Below, piece by piece: positions 1 through 12,939 of a stretch of 64,000 nt of DNA. Both the position numbers and the translations under genes were made by a program. The notes under the pieces were generated by a model. The model worked only from the letters and a program-made list of their open reading frames with translations. It ran no database searches and was not told the DNA's origin. The stretch is taken from the NCBI RefSeq assembly GCF_047495875.1, contig NC_092471.1:4919001-4983000 (forward strand), given 5' to 3'. The stretch comes from Pithys albifrons albifrons. Lineage: Eukaryota > Chordata > Aves > Passeriformes > Thamnophilidae. Every line of letters begins with the position of its first letter. The stretch's first letter is position 1.

Positions 1-889
1 CCAAACTGATTTAACACTTAACCTCCATCTCTCCTCCTGGGAATTTGTTCTAACTGGCACCTTGGAAGATTGAGCACTGGTTTAGCTGGTACAATGCACA
101 AGGCAGTGAGCACCACCAGGATTTGCTGACTCCTTTCAAGATCTGCTATTCTTGGGAGCTGGCAGCTGTAAGGATGTGAAAGAAAACTAAAGGTGAAATT
201 ACACCATTATTCTGGTATTGCTGGTGCCTTCTTGCAGCACTGGAAGTCTGACAAAGACACAGCAGAAACTGGAGAGAAGCACAATGTGAGGCAAAGAGGC
301 AGCATGAAAAGACCAGGGAGAGTGAAAAGGCAGTCAGACACTGGGTATGGAGAGATTAAAACAGAAAAAAAGAAAATAAAAGGAAAAGAAACACTGTCCA
401 GAGAAAGAGAAAAAGCAGCTTTAATTACCAAGAGAACTTGGCAACTGTGGAACTTGGCAATCACTTAAGACCCATCTGGAGCCACCACCATCTACCCCTG
501 CATTCTGAAAGCAAAGCACAGCATAGCCTTCCATGGGATATGGAAAAACATCAGATGTGTCCCGGCCCTGCAATAATCCCTAGCTGTCAAAAAAATCTTA
601 ATCCAAATTTATACAGTCACCTGGAATAACATACTATTTTACAGAAGCTCCAGCTGTTGTTTGGAAGATGTTCAGGCACACCAGTGTGGCACTGCCACCA
701 AGCCAGGCAGTGTAGGAGGTGCATAGCTCAGCTAACCTGCCACAGTGCTCCCCAAACTGGAAGCCACCTACAGCTTCAGGCTCTGGTCACTTGGGCTGCC
801 TTAGGTCTCTCATCAAAGGATGTCCAGGTGGTGAAGGTAATTCTTCTGTGGCAGATGGCAAGCACCAAAGTTCTGGAAAGCAAAAGAAT
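1..889. other. Unique non-coding sequence, nothing recognised
   Basis: I see no gene, RNA or recognisable repeat here. Short open frames occur on both strands (for example 193-468 +), but they lack family motifs and splice context, and their length is what chance gives. A purine-rich stretch lies at about 358-415. The right edge is the start of a CR1 fragment. Confidence 0.6.
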
Positions 890-1267
890 TTGGGATTGTT
901 CAGCCTTGAGAAGGGAAAGCTCTGGAGTTACCTTATTGCAGCTGTTCAGTACCTGAAGGGACTACAGGAGAGCTGGAAAGGGACTTTAACAAGGGCACGG
1001 AGTGATAGAACAAGAGGGAACGGCTTCCCACTGACAGAGAGCAGTTAGATTGGATGTTAGGAAGAAATTCTTTACTGTGAGGCTGGTGAGGTACTTTCAC
1101 AGGTTGCCTAGAGAAGCTGCCCCATCCCTGGCAGTGTCCAAGGCCAGGTTGGACAGGGTTTGGAGCAACCTGGGATAGTGGAAGGTGTCCCTGCCCATGG
1201 CAGGGGTGGTGGAACGAGATGAGCTTTAATGCCCCTTCCAACCCAAACCATTTATGATTCTGTGATT
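890..1267 (+). mobile_element. CR1 LINE 3' fragment (5'-truncated)
   Basis: This is the 3' end of a chicken-repeat-1 non-LTR retrotransposon in plus orientation. Its left part translates to remnants of the ORF2 C-terminus (LFSLEKGKLW at about 898-927, then SDRTRGNGFPL at about 1000-1032), typical of the end of CR1 reverse-transcriptase proteins. The right part carries the familiar GGCCAGGTTGGACAGGG and GGTGTCCCTGCCCATGGC blocks and ends in CCTTCCAACCCAAACC followed by two degenerate TTCTGTGATT-type units. It is a dead copy: truncated at its 5' end, as most CR1 copies are, and frame-broken. No long poly-A tail is present, which fits CR1 and argues against an L1-type element. Confidence 0.95.
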
Positions 1268-3644
1268 TCATGCGTACATGTTTTGATTGTTTCTTACCAA
1301 CTCCATGCAAAAATACTGGCTGCTGCAAATTCCTCTCCTGAGCATCCCTGCCCAATGGGAAAATGTGCTGCAGGAATCCACGTTGTTCCTGAAGCATTTG
1401 TGCATCTGGGCCTTTCTGTCAGGAAATTCCATGGAAATTGGCATGTGCCATAAGCTTATCTAAAACACAGATTTTAGGGAAAAAACACAGTCTGATTCTT
1501 TTGTGCAAGCTGACGACAATGTCAGTGTTCCTTAATGTATTATATTAGGAAGAATTTCAGTCTGAAACATTCACATTATCAGATAGATGAGCTTAAAAAC
1601 AACCTTGAAGAATAATCACAAGTTTTATTTTTCTTGTGTTGTCTGATCACTAAAAAGCATCTTTAAAAATTTATCTCATAGTGCTGAGATGAAGAAAACA
1701 TGCCTTCAGTGATATTTGATTGCTCCTTGGCAGATAATTATTTCTTCAAACAAAATAAAGCAAATTTCCTTTTCAATCCTTTGCTGCCATCTGTTGGCAA
1801 AGAGATGATGATGGTAAGAGGCACTTTGTACACAAAAATAACAAAAAAATGAAATGCCTGTCTACATCACATCAAATGCATAATTATATGTGATTATATA
1901 ATAATTGGGTCTACTGTATTTTTGCTCTTGCTGCAACCTTAGGTTACAAAAAGGGTGAGATAGTGTTGAAACTTAACATTCCCAAATCCTAGAATGGTTA
2001 GAGGTGTTCTCAGCACAGAAGGGAAAAACAAAAAACAACAAAAACACACAGATACAGCAAAGGATCGAGTTTTTCATGTTTTAAAGAAACAAGATATAGA
2101 GAGCAGTTGATTTTTTTCTTGTCTCTGCTAGACCTTCATGGTGACTCTGTATTTATTCCAGTGGGAATCAGTCACTGTACCTACCTCCTTTCTAAGGTAT
2201 CTAAGCTTTTGTAAGGCTGGGCAATAGAATTTAAAGCACAAGGCCTAGCTCAACTCCAGCTAGGGAGCCCAGCAGGTGAATTTACTATTTTCATCCCAAT
2301 TACTACACTGAGCTTGACACAAACAAGGCCTTTCTCATCTTTCATTCCATGAATTCCAAATCTGACCTCAATGAACAAGCACCTGAACCTTTACAGCAAG
2401 TCAAGTCACACAGTGACAAACTCCACACGGAAAGAAGACTCAAAGGCAGCTCTGAAGAGGACGAGGTGCTGGTGAAGAGAAGGATGCCAGGGCAGCAGCT
2501 GGGGCTGCACTGACAGCACACAGCCCCAGCCTTGCAGCTCTCATTAGCTCCCTGACCTCAAGCTCAGTTATTGACCTCAGCAACTATTAATGATACAAAG
2601 ACAAGCAAAAAATGAAGCAGGAACAGGTTCTGGTCCCGTTTCAGCTTAAAATACAAACATCTGTGTTTGATGGATAAACTCTAGACTGAGGCCAAAGAAG
2701 CCAAATGAAAAAGTTTTTGTTGATGCTCAATCTCCAAAAATGGTCCAATAGTTTGGTGCTATTTCTGTAATTAATGGCTAATCAAAAAAATTACCATTTT
2801 GAGTTGATCAAATTACCCCAGTCACAAATCTTAAAAGTATTAGGAATCAAGGTAGATGTCTTCCAAGTGCTAACATTTCATAATCAGATATTTTCTGGGG
2901 CACGGCTTGATGGATACATTAAGGATAAACTGAAAGATACAAAGGATTGAGTCAATCACTTCAATTAGAATAATCTGCTTAGTAAGTTTTTACAGTAACC
3001 TCAAGTGAGAGTTGTACTGAGATCAAGTTTTTGCACAGGCAGCAAGTCCTTTTGTCCTCTAAAATACCATCTGTTAGATTCAGAATACAGCAAAATCAAG
3101 ACCTCCATCATCAGCAAAAAAATCCTATATATTTTGGTTTAATGTTTTTTTGGTGTGTTTTTTTTTTTAAACTTCAAAAGAACAAATTTCTTTGAGACCA
3201 CAAAAAATGAGGGCCAGGCTCTTTAGGTAGAAATCTCAGATGATATTAGTGCTGAAGTTCAGAAATACATGGCAGATCCAAATGGGCATGAATTTTAGTA
3301 CCAACCCACCACCCCAAACAAACACACAAAATGATTCCCAGTATTCCAATCTTGTAAAAGAGGAGAAGTTTCTAGACAACACTTGAACTCCATTTGCTGA
3401 CTGCCATGGAGGGATATAGTCTACTTTAGGCAATGTCAGCTAATAATTTTTCTGCCCAGATAATGCATCATAATATGCATAATATTTAACCTATTTCCCA
3501 GAAAAATATTTGGAAGCAATGAGGGTTCTGTCATGAGTATGCTTTTCTTTATGAGAAATTTACTGCCAAAGGAAAACATTAAATAGTCCATTTTGGCTAC
3601 AAGGTGTTTTGCCACAGGTCAAAATTCAACTAGATGTTCATGTC
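1268..3644. other. Unique AT-rich non-coding sequence
   Basis: There is no gene or interspersed repeat that I can recognise. It contains A/C-rich low-complexity sequence near 2026-2056, three TGACCTC motifs (near 2364, 2553 and 2574), a perfect GC-rich hairpin at 2499-2529 and a T-run near 3158-3169. The longest open frame (3236-3433, minus) has no recognisable domain. Confidence 0.55.
2499..2529. other. GC-rich perfect inverted repeat (9-bp stem, 13-bp loop)
   Basis: CTGGGGCTG at 2499-2507 is followed by its exact reverse complement CAGCCCCAG at 2521-2529, leaving a 13-base loop. The stem is very GC-rich compared with the surrounding AT-rich DNA. It is too short for a microRNA precursor and has no poly-T tail, so no function is assigned; it may be a chance hairpin. 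Confidence 0.6.
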
Positions 3645-3665
3645 ATATATATATATATATATATA
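3645..3665. repeat. (AT)n microsatellite
   Basis: A pure AT dinucleotide run of about 10.5 units, with further TATATG-type sequence about 20 bases downstream. It is a simple slippage repeat. Confidence 0.9.
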
Positions 3666-4195
3666 GTCTGTAAGGCTTTAATATATATGTATATAACCTT
3701 AGCTTTTAAATAATATTTTAAAGTAAAGAAGAAAAGTGATAACATTTGTTATCTATCTTTCAAGTAGAAAATTTTATTTTATGGAAGGTAGAAACTGAGG
3801 CCAGTTACTGCAGGGCCATAAAGATCTTTGCAGGCCAAGTTACCAAAAAAATTCAAAATTACTTGTGCCTCCCACAAATCATGTTTCCCAGAGCATTTAC
3901 TAATAGGTAACACAAAATAGGACTAACCACAAATGCTTCAAAAATATTTGATAACAAATGATAAGTTATCTTGATTCTATTTTAAAATTCAAATCTGCCA
4001 TTTTAAAAAACAAATACACGTATAAGAAACAAAATTTACCCTGTTCTATACTGAACACCAGTTTGATTTTTTTCCTTCCCTTTTTTTTTTTTTAGTTTTC
4101 AGCTGGAATACTTACAGAACAAGGTTAACTGTTCTTTTAATTGACACCAGATGGCACTGCAAAAGATGAACCGTGATAAATCCCGGGATCTCAAT
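3666..4195. other. Unique AT-rich sequence with a strong pyrimidine tract
   Basis: No gene is recognised. A long pyrimidine run (about 4067-4094) ends in TTTAG, which resembles a splice acceptor on the plus strand, but no open coding exon with known homology follows it and a CR1 tail begins about 100 bases later. Confidence 0.5.
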
Positions 4196-4267
4196 GACAG
4201 AATCTTCATTGAGCCCCAGAATGGTTTGGGCTGGAAAGGACCATAAAGATTTAACCCCCCTGCCATG
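4196..4267 (-). mobile_element. CR1 LINE 3' tail, minus strand
   Basis: The plus strand reads CAGAATGGTTTGGGCTGG, then AAAGGACCATAAAGAT, then AACCCCCCTGCCATGG, which is the reverse complement of the CR1 3' terminus. Compared with the usual CR1 order, about a dozen bases are missing between AAAGAT and AACCCCCC, so this copy has a small internal deletion. Only the extreme 3' end survives and no coding sequence is included. Confidence 0.88.
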
Positions 4268-7200
4268 GATAGTATCTTTTGCTTTGAAATCAAGCTCCAA
4301 GACAAGCAAAGTGCACTTTGAAGGGATGGCAAGCCCATATTCACATTTTAGAACACAGCAGCTGCAAACAAACTTGACATGCAAGGTGGTGAATTAAAAT
4401 CAAAGCTGCACTTGTGGAGAATCCCAAGCGAAAAAAGACATGCTTATATTCTGAAGATGCCTGTATCGAACATGAAAATTTTATTCCAGAAGAGCTAAAT
4501 TCTATTTATTTTACATTTAACATACTTATAAGTAGTTATTTTCTCCTGGCAATGTTGCCTGCAAGTACCTGCAGGGTCTTTTTTAATAAAACTGTGCACG
4601 TAAACCAAATCCTTGCTTACAGTGTAGATCTGAGTACCTGTCAGAAGTGACACCTCCTGCTTCGGGAGATTCTCCCTCCAAGACTGCTTTCACTTCCAGT
4701 TCTCACTGTCTTGCCTAAATTAAACTTGCAGTAATCCATCTGGGTGCCAGGAGAAGAGCGAAAGGAAAGCGAGCTGGATTATCACATTTGCTCACACAGA
4801 GTGGTTTGCCAAGGCTATTTACACTGTTGACACAGAAACAAGAGGAAGGGAAAAGGGAAGGGAAGGGCATCTCTGAACTTAGAATTGCTCTGAAGAACAG
4901 CAAAGGGGTTGATACCACACACTGCCTTACCTCCAACAGTATAACCTGAGCTTAAACTCTCACCTGACATTATACTACACTGTCATCACAGGAAGGATTT
5001 ATCAATGGCCTGCACAGCTGGGAAACTTAACTAAGGGCTATCAAATCAAAATGTAGAACACAAACTGACCCTGCTTGAGCTCCACAGAAGCTGGAGAGAG
5101 CTGCTTTGCTCTGGAGGTGTTAAAGGCAGTCCTTGTGTGCTGGGTGGCAACAACACACATCCTCAGAGGACATCCAGGGGTAAGACCATGTGGCCTCTAA
5201 GAACTGGACTGAAGAATTTTCATCATCAGTTTTTTGTCTTAAAATTGTAAACTTCAGGAAATACACAAAACCAGTTTTGTGGTCTCCAAATGCAGCACCA
5301 TTTTTCTGACTTTACCCCCTTGGGGTGCCCCCCAAGCCCAAGCTCAGCCACTCAGCTCACCAATTGTGGCTGCTGCAAGGTTCTTAACATGGTAATTTTA
5401 TTTATTTATTCAAGACTACTCAAAGGTGTAATCATTATGCCTCATGTCAGCACAGGTAAGCCTTTACTAATTTTTTCATTAAATGTCAATATACAATCTC
5501 TCCCTGGACTTTCTATTTTCTACTGCATAAGGCCATAGACAAGTTTAATCCTTAATACATTTAGTAATCTGCTTTAAAGACAGAATTGCATTGCTGTCCA
5601 CAATGAATGCCTGGGTTTGGGACTAAAAACTGCTCCTAATGACTACACCTCTGTAATATTTTCAAAATAAGCATCTTAGCAACCCCTATTCCTCTCATGA
5701 ATTCAGTAGCTGCTCTCTCAAGGCATCTTTTGAATCTTACAGTATTCACCAGAGAACTAATTTTGTTACTGTGAACCAGCCACAACACATTTTGTATTCA
5801 ACCCTTCCACTGCACAGACAACATAATTACAAGAAAACCAGGACTGACTACACAAGATGCATTCAGTTGCTGGTTTAAAAAGTAAATTCACCCTTTAGGA
5901 GGTATTATGAACTCCAAATTTGTAGAACTTTACTGTCACACAAATAATCAGAATTAGTACCATGGGGACAAACTTTTGTGTCTTCAGAATCATACAGACA
6001 AGACTGACCACTTTAGAAATAAAAGTATTCCTTTCTTGTTATAAGGGTGTGTAAGAGGAATTGCCCACGAGATTTATTTATGACAATCATTCCTTGATTG
6101 CCTAAAATAGCTTTTAAACATTGGTCAAATGTGATTAACAGATTTGATGAGTCATATACAAATTGTATAGCCATGAACTGGATGAATGAAAAATGACTGT
6201 AAATAGAAATGTTTTGTTCCAGATGATGGTAAGCAAGATGGAATTAAACCTTTTATATGGTGGAGAAAAAGAAAGAAGGAGGGAAAAAAATAAAAACAAC
6301 TAAAACATAACACGAACAAAAAAAAATGACTCAGGCATCAAAAAGGGGAGGAAAAAAAGGTGTTACTCTACCTAGCCTTGAAACATTTAATTATAATTAG
6401 AAACAAGTAACACAACAACCACAGAGAAAAGATGACAATAAAATGTGCCCCTGGCCTAATGACAAAGTGTGTGAGAAAAACCATTAAACTTCATCTCAAT
6501 TAGGCCCATTATTATCATACTATCTACTATGCCCTACAGCCTACTGGAAAACAAAAAATTAAGAATCACAGGGACAGTTTCAAAGCTCTGTGATCATACA
6601 AAATCCTGGGGAAGAAATGAGGATGGAGATATGAGTTTAACAAGCTTTAAAAGAAAATGGAGACACTGAAGGAAATAAAACTCTAATCCTATATATTGAC
6701 TATTTCCTAATTGTAGGCTACAAGCTTGCCTCTTACAAATCACTTTTTGTCTAAATGAAAGGTCAAACCAGATTTTGACAGTCAGACCTGTGTTCTTGAA
6801 GCAACCCAAGTAGAAATAAATGTGTGGCAGCATTACAACATTATGAGGAAAAATGCCTAACTGATACCAATATATCCCCAAGTACCTCCAAAGCAAGACC
6901 ACCCCTGGAACCTTCTCAGATTGTCACCTTCACAACTACCAGAGACTTTCATTCACACTCCATGATTTCAGAGGAAGGTTTTACTGCAACAGTCTCCCTT
7001 CCCCACCAGAAATTCTGTGAAAGTTAAAAAAAAAAAAATCAATGCAATCTTCATTTTCTGGCAAGTTGGATGTTCAAGGTAACATGCATATTCTTTACTA
7101 ATAGGCAAGAAAAAAAGATGAACAAAGGAAATTTAATTATTCCATTAACACCAGAGAATAATCTACACATGAAAGTCAAGTGTTCCAGCAGAAAAACGCT

Positions 7201-9281
7201 TTTTTAATGTTTTGTTTCTTCCATCCATTAAGAGCACTGGTTGGTAGGAGCTGCAGTAGTGGATGTCAGATTGGGTGATTTATAGAAATGCCTCCATTTA
7301 CTGCAACTCTCCCTCTTCAGAACATTTCTGCCAGTATGGATGAAAACCACAACCCTTCCTCTTTGCTGCTTGAAGAACAAAGTCAATACTTAATTTGGTC
7401 AAGCACAACAGGGAAAACCTGAGAAGTGCAAAAGAAAGTACAAAGAAATTCAACTAAAATGAATTTCCTAAAAAATTACTAGAGAAGTACATCCACACTG
7501 GGACAAACAAAAGTTCCTTTGAACCAGGAAAAGGGTTCATTGGTAGAACCAATTCCACAGCAAACAAGATTCCTGTTGGAATGTGCAGCGTTTACATGAC
7601 ACAAAACAACTCACACTGATCACACATTTATGGATGTTTGACTAATTTGGGCCTTACAAGAAAATCCTAAATAAAATAAAATAAAATAACTTCTGATGCT
7701 TCTTTGAAAGGAACTGTTGTGTCTTCCTGCAATGAGTACACACCAGCTGTAAATCTATTTGGAGGCCTCGTCCCTGCTGGAATTACCATGCAAGGCGTGT
7801 GTGGCAGGTGGGAATCGGCAGCCTTGTAACAAGTCACCTCCCCAGTCTGTTCACTTCAGAAATCTCCAAACAATGCAGGTGGCAAGAGCTCCCCACTCCT
7901 CAAATCTGCCCTGGCAGCCTTTTCCCCTGTCAGCAGAGTTGTCTGTGAATGCTTCTCACCTGGTGATGTACTTGTGAAACAAATCTGTTGGACTGGCAAA
8001 GCAGGCTGGTTTATTAGTCAAGGAATGGGTTGGAGTTCACATACAGTGAAAGAAGTTGGAACCACACACTGGGCTTAAAACACTGATTTTCTGAAGCACA
8101 TGCAGAAATAAGTTAATTTTTGACTCACCATGCTATGAAGTGCAGCTGATGAAGAGTGGAACTATAAAAAGTGCAGTCCTATTAACTCCCAGATCATCTT
8201 GCTTCTGAAGAAGTTAAGAAATACAGAAGCAAATTAGAACAGCTAAAGTGGCATTTAGCCCACTGCCAGCAAATTCCAAAGGTTGAGAGGAAATGAGGGT
8301 TTATCTCCTTAATTTGATTTGCTTAATTTGGTCTAGAAAAACAGGTAAAAACCCCAGGAAATTATGTATAATGATACAGTAAGATATGATGGTGCAAAAA
8401 AAGCTTCAGTTAATGCAATTGTGTTATAAATAGAAGCAGTCACATGGTGCAACAGAGCAAATGTCCCTTTCAACCAGAGAAAGGCACTTATTCCTTGGAA
8501 ATTAGTTCCACAGCAAGAGCAAATGATGACTCTCAACAGCAAGTACACCCTTCTGATTCCTGAAGCTCAGAACAGCTCATGAGTAACAGAGCAAAGGGAC
8601 TCCTACACACCTCACCTCTCTCTTTCTTTACAGGAGCTTGCAAAATACCAAATGTTTTGATTGTCCAAACCTCTTTTTCTTTATGACTTTGTATAAATCC
8701 TGATCAAAGTATCTTCTGCACCAGATCAGCAGAACTGGAGACAAGAAAATGAGTCATTTGGTAGAACTGACAACAACCAAAAGGATTGAATTTTATTGCA
8801 AAGGAAAATGTTCTGCCACCTGTGCAGGACCTACAGGCATCATCAACAGACTATGGCACTTGTTCTTTAAAGAAAAAAGTGACCTTTTAGAGAAAAGGTT
8901 ATACACTTATGTCTTTATGAATTCTTTTTCCCTTATTTAATGTTCTTAGAAACAATAGCAATATTTTCTTCCACTAAAATACATGTAATGTGCATACATA
9001 ATGGATAAATATAAATGTTTGTGTACCTACAACATTGTAGTCTTCTATTAAAAATGAAAATCAATAATTGCTCAGGGGTAAAGAGCATTAAGAGAAGTAG
9101 GAATTGTTTTTTATGTCTTCTGAAAATTTGACCAAAAGACTGACCTGAAATCACCAGTATTGCCAAATAAATTAATGATTATTGAGCATTTACATAAATA
9201 ATGACTGTACCTGAGTACTTACAGGCAGCTTATAAGAAACAAGTGGTAAATTTTTTAGCAGGGCCTGTTATAGTAGGGCAA
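4268..9281. other. Unique non-coding sequence, 5 kb
   Basis: I see no supported gene. Open frames are all about 100 codons or shorter and carry no recognisable motif. Local features are a purine-rich stretch (about 4839-4867), A-rich low-complexity sequence (about 6262-6360) and the ATAAA repeat listed separately. The strand and content look like ordinary avian intergenic or intronic DNA. Confidence 0.5.
7669..7689. repeat. (ATAAA)n microsatellite
   Basis: About four tandem ATAAA units. Simple A-rich microsatellites of this kind often grow from old A-rich tails, but no retroelement body is visible on either side. Confidence 0.85.
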
Positions 9282-9512
9282 TATTTAAACTAAAAGAAGG
9301 TTGAGTTAGATTAGATAAAAGGAAGAAGTGTTTTACACTGAGAATGTCAGGCCCTGGCACAGGTTGGGCACAGAACCTGTGGCTGTCCCATCCCTGGGAG
9401 TGCCCAAGGCCAGGTTGGATAGGGCTGATGGGAGGTGTCCCTGTCCATGGCAAAGGGTTGGACTAGGTCACCTTTAAAGGTCTCTTCCAACCCAAACATG
9501 TCTATGACTCTG
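9282..9512 (+). mobile_element. CR1 LINE 3' fragment
   Basis: Plus-strand CR1 3' end. In order it shows TTTAAACTAAAAGAAGGTTG, a degenerate TTAGATTAGAT...GGAAGAAGT block, GGCCCTGGCACAGG, GTGCCCAAGGCCAGGTTGG, GGTGTCCCTGTCCATGG, and the terminal CTTCCAACCCAAAC plus TCTATGACTCTGTT. The coding frame corresponding to the ORF2 C-terminus is broken. It is 5'-truncated and old, judging by many substitutions. Confidence 0.93.
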
Positions 9513-11320
9513 TTATTATGCACAAACAGGCTCCAGTGCCTACACCAGGCAGGGTAAGTGCAGGTTTTCAGTTTGCAAACTCAGTCCCTGCCCTTCTTTG
9601 AGAAGTCTTGGAGGCAGCAGCACACACTGCTCTGGCAAATTCCTGGCTCTTCAGCGTGTTACACAGAAATTAAGGAGCTGTCATTTAGGCCTCATTATTT
9701 AGTGATACGTGTTCATGTTCTTCTCCCTTTCAGCTGAGAAATTAGGATCTTATTTTACTCAGTTAATACTTTCTCCAGGGCAGCATCCCTGCCTGAGAGC
9801 AAAGAGGTGATTCTTTGGAGTTATCAGAGGCTGAGAAAGGACCAAGAGAAGAGATGGCAGCTAAAACTCAGGACTAAGAAGGACAGATACCAATTATATA
9901 TGTTTTTTAAAGTCATAGTTTGTACTGTGCTAGACAGATGACTGAGAGTCTAGTTCTTTTATTTTAAAATATGCAAGGAGTGGAAAAGTAAATAGAGGGG
10001 TAGGCAGACATTGATTGCCAGATAGCACTTTCCTGGAATTTGAGATTACCAGGATGTGCCTGCAGTGTCTAATGGGAGACTGCAAGCAAAAAGAAGGCAG
10101 GAGAATGACAATCTACAAACAACAGGATTAAAGTGCTCTGTGCAGTTAGGACTATAAAATATTTGAATAATCCTTCCAAAGTTGAAATGGAGAAAGAAGC
10201 AATTAGATTTCTCAGAGAAACACAGTTTCTGGAAATACTATCCTTTTAAAAATGCTATTAAACATATTGAACACACAGGTTTCTGGGGAAGGGGGAAGAG
10301 GGTTATGTATTTCTATTTAATTACCTCAGAATAAAATTCTCATTAAAAACCCCAAAAACCATAAAATGTTGATTTCATTTTGCTTTCAACCACAAGTATA
10401 AGGCTTAACTTTCTGCACTCACTGCTGAAATCAGTCATTTGTAGCAGATGAATGCTCATAGTCTGTGCCAGCCTTAACTCCCACCGAGAAACAGGCCCCA
10501 TTCCAAGGAGAATGGATCAAAAGTGTAGGTCAGCTCCAAGCCAGACACAGCAACAGACTTAATCTTAGCTGACATCTTGGGGTACAGCTCAATTAAATCG
10601 AGAATCACAACAGGTTGCACTGCTATGAAATTTTTTGCTCATTATTAACAAAACTTCAGCTCTTCCCTTGTGACCTGATTGAGTTCATTTATCCAGGAAA
10701 ACTAACACTGAAAAAAGATGTGGTTCTGTTGCTCCTGAGCTGGTTTTGCGAAGGCTCTGACAAACACCACTCAGTGCAAAGGTGAGGCAGAAAGGGAGAG
10801 CAACAGCACATGCAGAGGAGGAATAACAGAGGGAAGGGCAGACAGGAACAGTTATAGCTGCCCTTTTCATGGTAGGAAGTTGTTAGCTCAACTAAAACAT
10901 AACTTTAAGCAAAGAATACATTTCCCTGTGTGCAAGATCAAGGATTAATTGTTGTTCTGGAATTTCAGAGCCATTACTTTTCCTTTAGTAAATCCAAAGA
11001 CAGGTAATAGCCCAGTTCCTCATCACTGTTTCCCTCCTGAGATAAACCTCCCCACACTGCTGTGCTCAACTCAATGCTGGACTAACAAAACTAACCCACC
11101 CATCCCTTTTTGTTTAATTTGACAATTTTGTGCCAGAAAATGTTCCTTTTGTATACACTATTTTTACACCTGTATGTGTTGCTGCTTCCATACATAGCTC
11201 CTACCAGTACACATTTCCATATGCTGGGCAAAGGAGGAAGAGAAACGCTTTCACTCAGAGCTTTGTGACAAACATTATAACAATAAATGTTATAAAAATA
11301 ATAATTTCGAAGAAAGGAGG
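9513..11320. other. Unique non-coding sequence
   Basis: No gene, RNA or known interspersed repeat was recognised. Sequence composition is ordinary AT-rich with scattered short open frames on both strands. Confidence 0.5.
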
Positions 11321-11472
11321 CTGGTCTTCATGAAGCAAGTCCATTTACTTCTCATATATATATACGTGCACCAAAAAAAAAAAAGAAAAGAAAAGAAAAT
11401 AAGGTGGGTTTTTTGTTTTGTTTTGGGTTTTGGGGTGGGAGGGGTTTGTTGTTTTTTTCTTTTCTTTTTTTT

Positions 11473-11515
<43 letters not shown>

Positions 11516-11523
11516 AAGACCAG
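11321..11523. repeat. Poly-A / G-quadruplex / poly-T foldback
   Basis: The left arm starts as A12 (11373-11384) followed by GAAAA units to about 11400. The right arm (11452-11512) is T7CTTTTCT9C ending in 38 uninterrupted T (11475-11512), close to the reverse complement of the left arm. Between them lies GGGTTTTGGGGTGGGAGGGG (11425-11444), a canonical four-run G-quadruplex motif on the plus strand. Outside the arms, CTGGTCTT (11321-11328) and AAGACCAG (11516-11523) are also exact inverted copies. The open frames here on both strands encode only poly-K or poly-F and are not genes. Confidence 0.8.
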
Positions 11524-12939
11524 GATCACCATCCATTACTGAGCAATCATTACGAGGACACCAAGCTAACAAATTAAAATTCATATGACATTCCTAATGG
11601 CCCAATACAGTCAAACAAATATTAAACAAAATGATTGATCAAAATAATATTTTGGCAAATGCAAGATGACATTTAAACAGTATGATTAATTATTAGGCTT
11701 CTAATGAACTATAATTTGAATGAATCATTTATATATTTCAAATTATTTATGAGCCAGGGGAAGAGCTGTTTACTAAGAATGTTCAGAATACTTTGTCAGT
11801 TTGTACAAATGACAACAAGCCAAATCTAACACCAAAGAAAAGGAAAATGAGAGTTGCTATAACTACAATTTCACATTATTATTTTAAAATGCACCAAAAA
11901 AGTGTTCTGTTTCAAATTTTCTTATCTTCAAAACAAAGCAGAGAACACATCAGTTATTGTATTCCAATGCATTTTAGAGTCACAAGAACATCACAAGGAG
12001 AAAACAATAATTAAGATCATTTTACTGAAGGAAGAGATGACAGACAATGGAATGGATCACACCAATAAGTCAGATAAAACACAGAATCAAACATGAATAG
12101 GAAGTCAGCAGTCAACATTGAAAAGGAAATCATTGAAAACAACAAATGGCATTTCATTATGGCAAAATTAGTGCAACTTATCTCAGCTAAACATTAAAAA
12201 TTTAACCATATAAATACATGAGATTTAAAATAGTAATATAAAAAAATCATTTCTCTAGATTTTTCAGTGCTCTTACTGCTTCAGAGCAGAGTCCAGTCAC
12301 AACTGGAAAAGGAAGGGGAAAATGTCTTGTAAATACTTTGCAGCCTGATATTTCTTTTCTCAAACCTAGAATTAAGGATTTCTGCAAGCAGAACCAAAAG
12401 AAGTGGCTTGTTGGAGCAGCAGCATATGCTGACTTGGAAAAAAAAATAACCTTTTGGAAAAAAATTTCCAGGGAGGCCTGGAGTAAAACCAAAACAAACA
12501 CAAGCAAATTAGATAAAACAAAAACCAACACCAAAATATTGCAACAACCCCAGACCTTCCCCTGAGCTCCAATGACTACTGTGGGATTATGTGACCTCCT
12601 TCAAAGCTCTGCCAATTAACTCAACTCAACAACAACATTAAAACAGAAGTTTCCTTGACTATATTACAGAATTCCTTGTTATAACTCTCAGTTAAAACTT
12701 TTCACCCACCCATATGTGATATATTCCTTCCTAGAAATTCTTCCACATGATATATATGCTCTCTATTGAAAAGATACAAACCCAGTGTTTAATTTCTCTT
12801 AAGGATGATTTGGATGGGCCCTTTGGAATGAGACAGGTTGGCTTTACTCTCAGGTGAAAGACTGAAAAATGACCAGCATAAAACCAAGTTCCATAAATTA
12901 CATAAAGCAAGTGCAAATAATGAAAAGTCCATCCCCAGA
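11524..12939. other. AT-rich unique sequence
   Basis: No gene or mobile element is recognised. Overlapping open frames on both strands near 12240-12572 are low-complexity (K/N/T- or F/L-rich) and show no domain; an A/C-rich stretch lies at about 12483-12550. Confidence 0.45.

Noticed and set aside
4060..4110. Strong splice-acceptor-like pyrimidine tract ending in TTTAG
   Set aside because: No open coding exon with recognisable homology follows, and T-runs of this kind are common in AT-rich avian DNA.
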